A stretch of 31,812 nucleotides of DNA from Welwitschia mirabilis (GCA_051453625.1 JBOZIK010000001.1:228353595-228385406); one strand, 5' to 3'; counted from the first letter of the stretch, positions 1 through 10,116 are shown. Notes: generated from the sequence alone by a model not told the origin. A program made the numbers and translations.

Positions 1-829
1 AGGCTAAGTCTCAACCTTTGAAGTTAAATAAAAGTAATGCGATGTAATCTTGGTAGTTCTGATATCACACGTTTAGTATCAGTACAACTGAATGGAGCTC
101 TTCTCTAATAGAATACAAAAATGAAATCCTTAGATCTTATTCTAAGTGAAGTTCTTTTGCCAAGAATAGATCTTCTCAATTAGATATGAAACTATACAAT
201 GATATGGCAATAAAAAATACCACTTAATCTTTCAGATCTACAATGAATATGCTGATTTAGAAAAGTGACAAAAAGATCTCTAAACCATCTCTTGGGTATT
301 TGTAATGGAGGGTTACTAGGGTTTATTACAAAGGAATTATGTTTCCAATGGCTATAAATGACTAGAAAATAGCTTGGTAATGGCTAGGTCACAGATACAT
401 AATGTTTACAACTTTTGCTTTTCCGGACTGTCCATTTGACCGCACAAAAATCCGGTCGACCCCTCTCCTCTCGGTCTCGGACTTGACTGTTAGCTCCTCA
501 AATCCGGTCGACTCCATGAATATCCGGTCAACCCCTTTTCTTTCGGTCTGGGACTCTTGGTTCTTGAGATCACAGGTCAGTCGACCCCTTTATAATTCGG
601 TCGACCCCTCTGGGTTCAGTTCATTTATTTACGACTGCTTCAGGTGCGGTCGACCCCTTTAGAATTCAGTCGACCCCTAATAGAGGTAAACATAACTGAG
701 CAGATTCTCTAGTGCATTTTGGTCTAATCGCTCACCTGCAAAACTTAATCTTATCTGCACACAATATGTAACAATTTGCACTACACTAGAGAAATTAGTT
801 TAATATTAATTGGTAAACATAATCTAACA
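1..829 (-). repeat. 3' LTR of the Sirevirus-type element (cut by window edge)
   Basis: On the minus strand it begins TGTTAG at 829, directly after a polypurine-like AAAGGGGTAGAT, matching the usual TG start of an LTR after its polypurine tract. From about 690 down to 1 it aligns with 5509-6313, sharing blocks such as GGTTACTA.GGTTTATTACAAA and TACGACTGCTTCAGGTGCG. Positions 430-680 hold about eight copies of a GGTCGACCCC-like motif spaced 15 to 50 bases. The first bases of the window fall in an AGGCTAAGTCTCAACCT unit that occurs three times in the other LTR. This copy keeps many more CG dinucleotides than its partner. Comparison with the other copy suggests a full LTR of at least about 1.1 kb. 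Confidence 0.8.
430..680 (-). repeat. GTCGACC motif array within the LTR
   Basis: About eight short blocks close to (C/A)GGTCGACCCC occur here, several containing the palindrome GTCGAC. The partner LTR has the same array, more decayed and longer (5938-6300). In LTR orientation the array lies upstream of a TTTATAG sequence near 350, so it sits where an LTR enhancer would be. That role is inferred from position only. Confidence 0.6.
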
Positions 830-831
830 AT

Positions 832-1525
832 CTACCCCTTTAACACTAATGGCAAACAATTTAGTAATTTCAAAAATTTAAATAATTTAAGCTCATTCGC
901 TAAAATACTTTTAAACATACATTTAAAAATCAAAACTTCCTCTTTCACCAAGGCAAATATACATTCAATCAAAGAGTAAAATATAATCATTTATCTTTTT
1001 TTGACTAAAAACATAAACATTATCTTCCCCCTTTGATATTAATGACAAATAAATATAAAATTTAGATCAATGGCCATAAATATCAATCATATTCTCTTCC
1101 CTTATGTTGGTAGTGAATGATAAACAAAATTTTGAACCACATTTAGGAATTTTGAATAGACAAAATTTTGAATATGCATAAATTTGAGAAAATACAATTT
1201 TACTAAAAATGATAATCAGAAATACTTATGAATTACACATTTAAATGATACCCTTTCAGACTATGATACCAAATGACAATGGAAAAATATGATTAGAAAA
1301 CATTCAATAATTAGATTTTCATAAAAAATTTTAACTCATTTTTAATTGAGATAATAATTTTAATTCTTTTTCAAACAAAAAAAATACCAAAATGATGTAA
1401 GAATTATGCTAAAACATAAGACTGAATTTTATTAACAAAGCAAACCATTACAAAGTTTCAAACTGAAAAAGAAAGATAGAAGTAAATTACTAACAAGTAC
1501 AAATCTCTCTTTTTGACAACAAAAG
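832..1525 (-). promoter_or_regulatory. Four polypurine-tract-like motifs before the 3' LTR
   Basis: On the minus strand a theme resembling TTTGTCAT..TCAAAGGGGGAGAT recurs four times: 1525-1505 (TTTTGTTGTCAAAAAGAGAG), 1103-1093 (AAGGGAAGAGA), 1034-1024 (AAAGGGGGAAG) and 841-832 (AAAGGGGTAGA). The last lies immediately before the LTR TG. Repeated polypurine tracts in this position are described for Sireviruses and support the family call. The tract nearest the LTR is presumed to have primed plus-strand DNA synthesis. The diverged copies are presumed to be non-functional. Confidence 0.65.
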
Positions 1526-1600
1526 CAAAAGAGAGAATAACACAAATATAATATGAAAATTAAAAATCATTTAATTTGATTATTTTTCTTCTTATTCTTC

Positions 1601-2613
1601 TTATTCTTTAGATTCCTCCTCTGAATCTTCATCATTTCCACCAATATGAGCAAAGCTAATACCTTCAGCTGAGGTATCCGCAATGTCATATCTAGCTGTA
1701 ATGAGTGCTTCTTTCATATGCCTAGTATGAGAGTCAATCCATTTCAAATATGAAAGAGTCTCATCTAGAGACGTTACTTTTGAGGTTTTAGAAGGGAATT
1801 TCTTCAAAGAAGCAAAGATATGCATGCAAAACAAAGTCACACACCCAATAGAGAACAAATATTGAAGTGTCTCCAACGAAGAAGGCAGATTAACATGAAA
1901 ATGATGACATATTTTAGTAATAAGCATAGAGTAGGTAGAGCTCTAGTTCTATGGTACTCCAACTATGAAGCCATATTTTTCAATATTATAGAAAGAGCAT
2001 AAATAGAATACTCAGTTCCTATCAAATACATCAAATATGCCCTATAGCTAAAGACCTTATCATGATGGCTAGATAAAGTAAGAAAATTATAAGTAAAGAG
2101 CAAAGAAATGAAGTGATATTTAGGAGTCAACAAAGAAGTAGATAAGGTGTATTTCCAAGTATGTACTTTACAATAAATCTCCCTAGTAACTATTATCTTG
2201 TCTTCCATGGTATCTCTTAGAGGCCAAAACTCCTCATAATCTCCCTATGGAAAATCAGTTAGCTCGAAAATAAGGCCTGCTGTCACTCTTATCCTTCTAC
2301 CTAAAACAAAGGTTTTTAGAGTTCTGATATCACAATTAAAAGAAGCATTGCAATAAAACATTCTAGTAAAAAAAGGATATGCAAGACCTAAAACATCCAA
2401 AAAATGGTCTAAATCTTGATCTCTCAAGAGCTAAATAACATCTCTTAGTTTTATAAGCCCAGATGCGACTACTGACTACTTCTAGAACATAGCTCTCTTT
2501 TCAAATTTTTCAAAGAACTTATCATTGACTTCTTCAGACATTCCCTAGTAGAAGTAGAAAGGTTTCCTTGAAGAACCTTCCTTTAAACCTTTCCTAAGAG
2601 AGCTGGCTATCAT
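1601..2613 (-). pseudogene. Broken gene resembling the plant 'putative plant transposon protein' family (PF20167-like)
   Basis: A minus-strand reading runs from an ATG at 2613 to a stop at about 1601, with several in-frame stops and one frameshift between about 1963 and 1927. The visible order fits plant proteins annotated as PF20167-like: a helical N-terminal part, a segment reading YPFFTRMFYCN near 2370, then FWPLRD near 2225. A hydrophobic stretch follows near 2050-1970, then GMLITKICHHFHV-like residues near 1927, and an acidic tail rich in D, E and S. The assignment is from memory of the family pattern and was not searched. The biochemical function of this family is unknown. It lies on the same strand as gag and protease, where pol or an envelope-like gene would be expected in a Sirevirus. 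A TATA-like box lies about 140 bases upstream of the ATG. It cannot make a full protein as it stands. Confidence 0.55.
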
Positions 2614-2751
2614 TCCAAGACTTTTGAAAGAAAGAAAACTAAGAAAATCACTAGATCTAACTACAAAGATTTCTTAATCTAGAATAAAACTCATTAGATC
2701 TAAAGACTTAGAGGTACTAGAGTAATATGGAATCAAGATAGGGTTCAAGTT

Positions 2752-2760
2752 CTTTTATAG
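2752..2760 (-). promoter_or_regulatory. TATA-like box upstream of the PF20167-like pseudogene
   Basis: The minus strand reads CTATAAAAG here, about 140 bases before the presumed ATG at 2613. It follows the GTCAAC-type repeats at 2835-2950, an arrangement resembling the LTR. Such sequences arise easily in AT-rich DNA, so the promoter role is a positional inference. Confidence 0.35.
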
Positions 2761-2834
2761 ATTAAGGAGAATAGGGTAGATTTAAAAAATAAATTGGGTT
2801 CACCTACTATACTTCCACACTATAATCCATCAAG

Positions 2835-2950
2835 TCCGGTTGATCACTTGAACATCTAGTTGACCCATCAAGACGTGGGTTTATAGTACTAGAAGGGATT
2901 TGAGCAACTAAGCTTTCAGGCCAGTTGACTGACTACATCTAGTTGACTAG
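2835..2950 (-). repeat. Internal GTCAAC/CCGG motif cluster resembling the LTR array
   Basis: Four plus-strand motifs, TCCGGTTGATCAC (2835), CTAGTTGACCCATC (2856), GGCCAGTTGACTG (2919) and CTAGTTGACTAG (2939), resemble decayed forms of the GGTCGACC motif in the LTRs. They lie between the protease and the PF20167-like gene. They may be a piece of LTR, or the upstream region carried in with that gene. Confidence 0.5.
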
Positions 2951-3045
2951 AATTGATTACAAGGACTGGAGTTTACATCAAATTTGATAGAATGACATTT
3001 AATTTTATCATAATCTTTTCTAAAATGTTGATTTACATAAATTAA

Positions 3046-3432
3046 TTAATCAAGAGTTTTAACATCTAATCTGTAAGAATTATTAACAAATTTTACACTA
3101 AAGATAATAACATTTGTTTCCTTATTCTCAACTATACATTTCAATTTATCAAAGATTATTCTATGGCCTTTATTACAAAGTTGATGAACACTTAGTAAAA
3201 TGTGTTGTAAACCATTTACATAAACTACATTATTAAGATTAGATGATATACCTCCTTTGATTCTTTCTGTACCTTTTATTTTTTCTATTTGGTTGTTTTC
3301 AAAAATGACTTTTCCTCCATTTATGCTCTTCAAGTTCTGAAAGCTTGATTTATCTCCTGTCATATGCATTAAATAACTACTATCTAGGTACCAACTATTC
3401 AAATGAGATTCTCTACAATGTATCTGTGTCAC
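3046..3432 (-). pseudogene. Ty1/copia protease and start of gag-pre-integrase domain
   Basis: This 128-codon reading has no internal stop but is a fragment of a larger polyprotein. Near residue 14 it carries WYLDSSYLMHMTGDKS, the copia aspartic protease active-site region. The usual catalytic D-S/T-G is D-S-S here, so the glycine is lost and activity is doubtful. Downstream, VVYVNGLQHILLSVHQLCNK and IIFDKLKCIVE match the pattern that leads into the gag-pre-integrase domain (PF13976-like). It follows the gag remnant after a stop just upstream of 3432. After LDVKTLD the reading stops, and integrase similarity does not resume before the next gene. In an intact element this enzyme cuts the Gag-Pol polyprotein. 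The first methionine is only an ORF boundary, not a biological start. Confidence 0.8.
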
Positions 3433-3433
3433 A

Positions 3434-4642
3434 AAGCTTTAGAGATTATTATCTTTAACCCACTTAGTTTTATTTGACTTAGGTGGTGTATTCTGCTTAG
3501 GAATAAATTTAAATGGTAAAGCATTCACATGTTCAGAAGTAAATATCATATGTCTGACTTTGCAAAATAATTTAAAATAACTAAATTTACCATAAAAATC
3601 GCACAAGATATTGGACACACACTTACTTGTTTTGTTTACCTATTTTCTTGATATTTGTGCTTCAAAATTAATACCTAATTTTTCTCCATTTTACTTTCGT
3701 ATTTCAAGCATCTATTCTAGTTTAGATGAACTATTAAAAAACATATTTACAAAGAATGAAATATCATTTACCTGGGTAGTTAACATGAAGTTATTGACTT
3801 TGAGTACTTTGTACTTCTCTTCCACTCCCTCCTTTTATTTTGTAATGTTCTTTATCATTTTGTTCAGCTCATTGATTCTCTTGATAAGATTCTCACATTC
3901 TTCATAAAACTCTTGACAGTTTTTTTCTAACTTATCTTCCTCTTCATCAATCATATCCAAGTCATCTGTCATTCAAATATTAGGCATGTTCTTAAGTGAT
4001 GATACTAGAGCTAGGAAATATAACCTTCTTTCTCTATCTAATCCNNNNNNNNNNNNNNNNNNNNNNNNNNNNNNNNNNNNNNNNNNNNNNNNNNNNNNNN
4101 NNNNNNNNNNNNNNNNNNNNNNNNNNNNNNNNNNNNNNNNNNNNNNNNNNNNNNNNNNNNNNNNNNNNNNNNNNNNNNNNNNNNNNNNNNNNNNNNNNNN
4201 NNNNNNNNNNNNNNNNNNNNNNNNNNNNNNNNNNNNNNNNNNNNNNNNNNNNNNNNNNNNNNNNNNNNNNNNNNNNNNNNNNNNNNNNNNNNNNNNNNNN
4301 NNNNNNNNNNNNNNNNNNNNNNNNNNNNNNNNNNNNNNNNNNNNNNNNNNNNNNNNNNCCTGCACACATTTCAAAGTAATACCTTTTGTTTTATATTTAG
4401 TAACTTTAAGTTCATAGGTCTAAATATTACCTTAAAGTTCTTCCAATGCCATTTCACTAATGTTTTTGCTTTCTTTGATGGCTATTACCTTTGGTTCAAA
4501 TCTCTTGGATAGGGATCTCAATACTTATCTTACCACCTTGCTTTCTTCCATGTTTTTCTGAGGCTTTCCATTGAGTTTACTATATCTCTAAGTCTAGAAA
4601 AAAATTTCTATAATATTTCTTCATCATTCATATGAATATCTT
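3434..4642 (-). pseudogene. Sirevirus gag remnant interrupted by an N gap
   Basis: Minus-strand reading upstream of the protease, broken by stops, frameshifts and the N run 4045-4358. Near 4600 it reads like the UBN2-type gag core (RLRDIVNSMESL), and near 4430-4375 like LEEL.GNI.TYELK followed by KGITLK. After the gap come LALVSSLKNMPN and an acidic, coiled-coil-like stretch. NSSSKLE.MLEIRK near 3740-3700 and GINFE near 3670 follow, as usual before the Sirevirus zinc knuckle. The knuckle at 3603-3562 reads CDFYGKFSYFKLFC: the outer cysteines of C-x2-C-x4-H-x4-C remain, but the second cysteine and the histidine have become tyrosine. Gag would form the particle and bind element RNA; this copy cannot. 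The N-terminal part is probably in the gap at 4643-5191. Confidence 0.75.
4045..4358. other. Assembly gap, 314 N
   Basis: Unknown bases inside the gag remnant. Gag-like sequence continues on both sides. Confidence 0.99.
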
Positions 4643-5191
4643 NNNNNNNNNNNNNNNNNNNNNNNNNNNNNNNNNNNNNNNNNNNNNNNNNNNNNNNNNN
4701 NNNNNNNNNNNNNNNNNNNNNNNNNNNNNNNNNNNNNNNNNNNNNNNNNNNNNNNNNNNNNNNNNNNNNNNNNNNNNNNNNNNNNNNNNNNNNNNNNNNN
4801 NNNNNNNNNNNNNNNNNNNNNNNNNNNNNNNNNNNNNNNNNNNNNNNNNNNNNNNNNNNNNNNNNNNNNNNNNNNNNNNNNNNNNNNNNNNNNNNNNNNN
4901 NNNNNNNNNNNNNNNNNNNNNNNNNNNNNNNNNNNNNNNNNNNNNNNNNNNNNNNNNNNNNNNNNNNNNNNNNNNNNNNNNNNNNNNNNNNNNNNNNNNN
5001 NNNNNNNNNNNNNNNNNNNNNNNNNNNNNNNNNNNNNNNNNNNNNNNNNNNNNNNNNNNNNNNNNNNNNNNNNNNNNNNNNNNNNNNNNNNNNNNNNNNN
5101 NNNNNNNNNNNNNNNNNNNNNNNNNNNNNNNNNNNNNNNNNNNNNNNNNNNNNNNNNNNNNNNNNNNNNNNNNNNNNNNNNNNNNNNNNNN
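4643..5191. other. Assembly gap, 549 N
   Basis: Lies between the gag core and the 5' LTR. The gag start, leader, primer binding site and inner LTR end are expected here. No GCTCTGATACCA-type site is visible on either flank. Confidence 0.99.
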
Positions 5192-6313
5192 TTAATCACA
5201 AATTGCATATAAAAACAATAAAATCAAGAATGTGCATATAAGAAATAAAAAACTGAATGTAAAGAATCAAGACAGAAAATCATAAACTACCAATTTTGGA
5301 TGCATGTAGGATTTATAGTGGTTTAGAAACTCCCCTACTCCACTATTAATGATCAGCTTCTTCCAAGCTTGATCTCATATCTCTATTACTTCATAGGTTT
5401 TGCCAAGTTTACCTGTAACCCTTATAAGTAGACTTTTATAGGCTAAGTCTCAACCTTAACACCAAGCTTTTGTAGGCTAAGTCTCAACCTTTAATAACAG
5501 ACTTTTGCAGGCTAAGTCTCAACCTCTAAAGTCAATAGATATAATATAATGTAACCTTGGTAGCTCAGACATCATACATTTAGTATCATTACAATGAATG
5601 AAGCTCTTCTCTAATGGATCACAATGATAAGGCTCTTAGATCTGATTCTAAGTGTAATTCTTTTACCAAGGATAGATCTCCTCACTTAGATATGAAGCAA
5701 ATCAAGAATATGCCAATGGAAATACAACTTGATCTTTTAGATCCATAATGAATATACCAATTTAGAATAGTACTAAAAGATCTTTAGGTTATCTATTGCC
5801 TAGCTATTATAACACAGGGTTACTACGGTTTATTACAAATAAATTACACCTCCCACAGCTATAAATGGCTAGAAAATAGCTAGGTAATGGCTAGGTAATG
5901 GATACATAATGTTTATAATTTTTTCTTTTCCACACTGTCTAGTCAACCCCACAAAAATCCAGTCGATCCCATGAGAAGTCAGTCGACCCAATCCTAGGTC
6001 TGGTTGATCCCTTGCCTCTCGGTCTAGAACTATGAACTGTCAGCTTTTCAAATCTAGTTAACCTCATAAAAATCTAGTCAACCTCTTTCCTCTTAGTCTA
6101 GGATAATTATCTGTCAGTTCCTCAGATCCAATCGACCTCATGAATATTTGATCAGCCCCTTTCCATTTGGTTCAAGGATACTAGCTCTTGAGATCACAGG
6201 TCGGTTAACCCCTTTTAAATCTGATCGACCCCTCTAGGTTCAGTTCATTTCTTTACGACTGCTTCAGGTGCGATCAGCCCCTTTAGAATCCAGTTGACCA
6301 TTAGTGGAGGTAT
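5192..6313 (-). repeat. 5' LTR of the Sirevirus-type element (both ends lost in gaps)
   Basis: Positions 5509-6313 align with 1-690 of the window with many substitutions. Positions 5192-5508 extend further toward the inner LTR end. They include a TTTATAGTGGTTTAGAAACTCC segment typical of Sirevirus LTRs, and the three AGGCTAAGTCTCAACCT units. CG sites conserved in the other LTR are often TG or CA here: GGTCGACCCC appears as AGTCGATCCC, GGTTGATCCC or AGTTAACCTC. This copy also holds one additional module of roughly 90 bases in its motif array (CTCTCGGTCTAG..CTGTCAGCTTTTCA and CTCTTAGTCTAG..CTGTCAGTTCCTCA, against one such module in the other copy). Confidence 0.8.
5431..5525 (-). repeat. Three tandem units of about 34 bases in the LTR
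   Basis: The core AGGCTAAGTCTCAACCT is identical at 5440-5456, 5474-5490 and 5509-5525, spaced 34 and 35 bases apart and each preceded by a CTTTT(A/G)(T/C)-like stretch. The window's first 17 bases are one more copy of the core, in the other LTR. Confidence 0.9.
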
Positions 6314-6919
6314 NNNNNNNNNNNNNNNNNNNNNNNNNNNNNNNNNNNNNNNNNNNNNNNNNNNNNNNNNNNNNNNNNNNNNNNNNNNNNNNNNNNNNNN
6401 NNNNNNNNNNNNNNNNNNNNNNNNNNNNNNNNNNNNNNNNNNNNNNNNNNNNNNNNNNNNNNNNNNNNNNNNNNNNNNNNNNNNNNNNNNNNNNNNNNNN
6501 NNNNNNNNNNNNNNNNNNNNNNNNNNNNNNNNNNNNNNNNNNNNNNNNNNNNNNNNNNNNNNNNNNNNNNNNNNNNNNNNNNNNNNNNNNNNNNNNNNNN
6601 NNNNNNNNNNNNNNNNNNNNNNNNNNNNNNNNNNNNNNNNNNNNNNNNNNNNNNNNNNNNNNNNNNNNNNNNNNNNNNNNNNNNNNNNNNNNNNNNNNNN
6701 NNNNNNNNNNNNNNNNNNNNNNNNNNNNNNNNNNNNNNNNNNNNNNNNNNNNNNNNNNNNNNNNNNNNNNNNNNNNNNNNNNNNNNNNNNNNNNNNNNNN
6801 NNNNNNNNNNNNNNNNNNNNNNNNNNNNNNNNNNNNNNNNNNNNNNNNNNNNNNNNNNNNNNNNNNNNNNNNNNNNNNNNNNNNNNNNNNNNNNNNNNNN
6901 NNNNNNNNNNNNNNNNNNN
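6314..6919. other. Assembly gap, 606 N
   Basis: Begins inside the 5' LTR. The outer LTR end and any target-site duplication are probably here. Confidence 0.99.
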
Positions 6920-9900
6920 AATTAAAAATATGATCTATACACATGGAACTAAAAACTATATCTATGATAATGAAAATGCAAAAAAAGAAAAAGGGAAATA
7001 GGATTCTTTTCATTTTCATCATTTTTTATTTCCTTTAACTTTTATGATTTTCTTTTCTTCAAACTTAATTTTAGGAGGAGTTAGACAATAAAACTTGCAT
7101 AAATTAGTTATTCCTACATTTAAAAAGAATAATATAATAATAATATTTTAGGTTACAACAAAAAAATCAAATAAGAACTTGAAAAAACATAAAATATAAA
7201 CTAGTTTAGTTACCAATGAAAAAGGATCAGTACTAATCACTGGAGGTTATAGAAAATAAAGAAATGGAGAAAACTAAATTTAAAAAAATTAAGAACAGTT
7301 TAGGTTTCACTGGAATAGGATCAATAACAAATAGTAGAGAGTATAAAAAATAAAAAATACTAAAATCTAAATGCAAGAAAAAATAAAAACTGTAGGTGTT
7401 CTGTTAAAGCTATCATATCATTATTCTTTGCAACAGTGCTAAAACAATATTTAAGGATAAGCTTTTACAAATAAAAGCTAGGTCTTTCATCATAGAAAGT
7501 ACCCAAAGTTATTCTCTCCTTAGGGATAACTATGATAAATTACAAATTTCACTTTACAAATTTCACTTTACATTATAAATATGCCAAGTTTAATAATATT
7601 CGAATAATGATGACATTATCTTATTTACTACATAAATGTTGATGAGATTCCTTTTCACTCTAGTTATTTATAGCTTATTAATAAGTATGAAAATTACGAA
7701 AAAAATTCCAATATCCAATAATGCGACTTAAAGATGAACAAAAGATTCATTCAAAAATATTGATAATTGGTAATGAATAGATCCCAATCAAGCATTACAA
7801 GAATGAAGTAATTTAAAACTAGAAATCAAGAAAGAAAGTCATTATCATTACTATGAAAAACTAGAGTAATGCATTACATCAAAGAATAAAACTCAAATTT
7901 GTAAATAACAAAGCATGCTAGCCTCAATAATAGCCCATTCATAAAGGAGAAAAACTAGAAAGACATGATAGAGGAGCTTTTCCTATAAGAACTATTTCTC
8001 TCATATGCCTAAATAGATTATTATAAAGTGTGATGCTTGATCCTTATAATAATGAAGGCTAGGGTTGGAGTGGTTAGAACTCTTTTTATTTTAATGATTG
8101 ATGGGATGGTTGAAGTTATATTTGTTAGTGTTTAATGAAGTAATTGATGCTTCATCTTCTATCATTTGATGGATTAGTTATCATGAGTAGTCTAATACAT
8201 GGATTTTAGAGTAGGATTCCTTCATCAACTAGTGTCACTACTATATGTTATAATGCTCTCATTATTTTCTATAGGATTAGACATTTTATGACTAATGATA
8301 ATGGCATATTTTAACATAGTAAATGACTAGAATCGTAACTATAAATTACTTGCTTCTTCATAACAAATCCAAAACATAACTTTAGAGTCAATTTTCTCCA
8401 ATTAGCTAGTGCCACTATATATTTAGGTAATCAGTGCCACTAGCATTTTATGTAAACTAAACTTCAACTTTTGAAAACTACTTCAAAATGTGACTAAGAA
8501 TCTATAGAATTCATAAGAAAACACATAAGATCAACTATGACATTAAAATAGGATAGAAGATATATTTTTATGATTAAAATAGTTAAATTAATGTCTTTGC
8601 CTATAATAAATTAGCCTAAAATACTTAACAGAATTGTTAAGTTTTATTTGTTATACAAATTTATTTTAAGAAAAAGTAAAACATTAAAGTTTTTAGAGTT
8701 GATGCAATAATACATTACACTAGAAAGGTTATAACTCTTAAACTACTTGTACTTTAAAGTAATTAGGAATTTTATGAAAACTTATAAGTTCTCTATAATG
8801 TAGAATACTCATTTTTGTCAATAGGTAAACTATTAATTCTACAAAACTAAATTAATTTCTTATTATTTTTTATTTTTAAGTTATTTTCATAAAATATTTT
8901 CTAATAAATTATTTAAAATTAATAAAAATACTATTTTTGAGTTTTTAGAACCCTAGAAGAAAAACACATTAACTTTTCTTTAATCATAAATTATAATATT
9001 TTAAAATTATGATTTCCTTTAGTAAAATTTAAACTTAATCAATGTAAACAAGATAAAATCCATTAAAAAATTAGTAATAATTATAGTTTGTAAAATTAAT
9101 ATTAAAATTCAATCTATATGGTCTAGAGAAGTTTTAAAAGGGACAGTAAAAAATGAGAATAAATTAATTAAGAAGAAAATCAGCAAACTTGAAAATAATT
9201 TAATTAAGCCTTAGGGTTAACAGAATGATAAATAAGATGACATGAATCAAGTATGAATTTGAATTTTTGTTTTTTAATGTGCTACTTTTAATGGGAGAAA
9301 AATGAGAAAAATGAGAGGAAATTTTGGTTTTGTGCATTTTTTTCTTCCACTTGTGATAAGTTGCAATGACATAAAAAATTAAAAAATTAGTCATTAAAGT
9401 AATGACAAATCATACCTAGCTTTATTATTCCAACTAAATCATTAATATGCATTATTCATGGTGTTGCTAATTACATAAGGAGCCAAGTTTTACTTATTAG
9501 CGATGGAAGAGATCTATTTTATTAAAACATTAAATAGAAAAAAATAGGGTGATGAGTTAATTAAATAAATGAACCAAAAACAACTTGACATTTTAAAAAT
9601 TTATGTTGACTAATACTTTGAAGGTTGTTATAATAGGACTTAATTTAGCTCTTGACACACATGCATTCTAATGTATTCCTATTGTTTAGCTACTTTATCC
9701 TTATAAGCCCATCAAAAATATGAGAGATAGTTTTATTAAAGGTAAAAGGTTTTTCCAAGCTCAGATCAAATCTTATCATATATATAAAAAATTAAAGATC
9801 CTAACTTTCTCATAAGTGACATACGCCATTAAATATAAATATGAGTTTATCCCATGTAGTAGATCTAAGAAAAAATATATCATGAATGCAGGGATATAAG

Positions 9901-10100
9901 TATTATCCACATGTGGGTTTATTATACTTTTATAGATATGCATATTTATGTTTTCATAAGCTATCCAAATAATCCTCAAGAAAAGTAATATTCATATAGG
10001 TTTCAATTTTTGCAACTAGTACAATCAATGTGCTTCTATATCATATTTCTAGTTTCCATGAATAATTCCTAGTAGTAATAAATATCATCTCCATAATGGA
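6920..10100. other. AT-rich intergenic stretch, no gene recognised
   Basis: No conserved coding motif, RNA gene or clear transposon end was seen on either strand. Short open readings here (for example 9200-9394 minus and 9776-9979 minus) have the hydrophobic, K/N/I/Y/F-rich composition expected by chance in such DNA. A 14-base direct duplication (ACAAATTTCACTTT) lies near 7540-7570. GTGCCACTA-like motifs recur near 8409 and 8441 without a clear element around them. Confidence 0.6.
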
Positions 10101-10116
10101 TTATAATGAGATAAAG

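Larger units (their letters stand above)
1..6450 (-). mobile_element. Sirevirus-type Ty1/copia retrotransposon, non-autonomous and decayed
   Basis: Two related direct repeats, 1-829 and 5192-6313, flank an interior whose coding traces all read on the minus strand: gag, protease, then a non-retroviral gene. Four polypurine-like motifs lie just inside the 3' LTR, which is typical of Sireviruses. There is no integrase, reverse transcriptase or RNase H. The un-gapped interval between the protease end (3046) and the next gene (2613) is only about 430 bases, so these domains are not hidden in a gap there. The 5' LTR start is estimated at about 6450 inside the N run by comparison with the other LTR. 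The primer binding site is probably in the gap at 4643-5191. The window start cuts the 3' LTR, so the far end and target duplication are not visible. Nothing is intact; any movement would have needed enzymes from another element. Confidence 0.8.

Noticed and set aside
402-662. 86-codon plus-strand ORF
   Set aside because: It lies across the GTCGACC array of the LTR, antisense to the element. The open frame follows from the motif spacing, not from a gene.
1820-2002. Plus-strand 60-codon ORF
   Set aside because: Antisense shadow of the PF20167-like pseudogene.
3611-3907. 98-codon plus-strand ORF rich in F, L and S
   Set aside because: Antisense to the gag coiled-coil region, whose minus-strand reading shows family motifs.
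3973-5208. ORFs made mostly of X
   Set aside because: They run through N gaps and carry no information.
5192-5510. Primer binding site for initiator tRNA-Met
   Set aside because: No GCTCTGATACCA-like sequence was found in the visible part; it is probably within the gap at 4643-5191.
6264-7022. ORFs across the gap at 6314-6919
   Set aside because: Nearly all residues are unknown, and the ends are LTR sequence and AT-rich intergenic sequence.
8220-8450. Second CACTA element suggested by CACTA and GTGCCACTA motifs
   Set aside because: No matching inverted end, target duplication or subterminal array was found.
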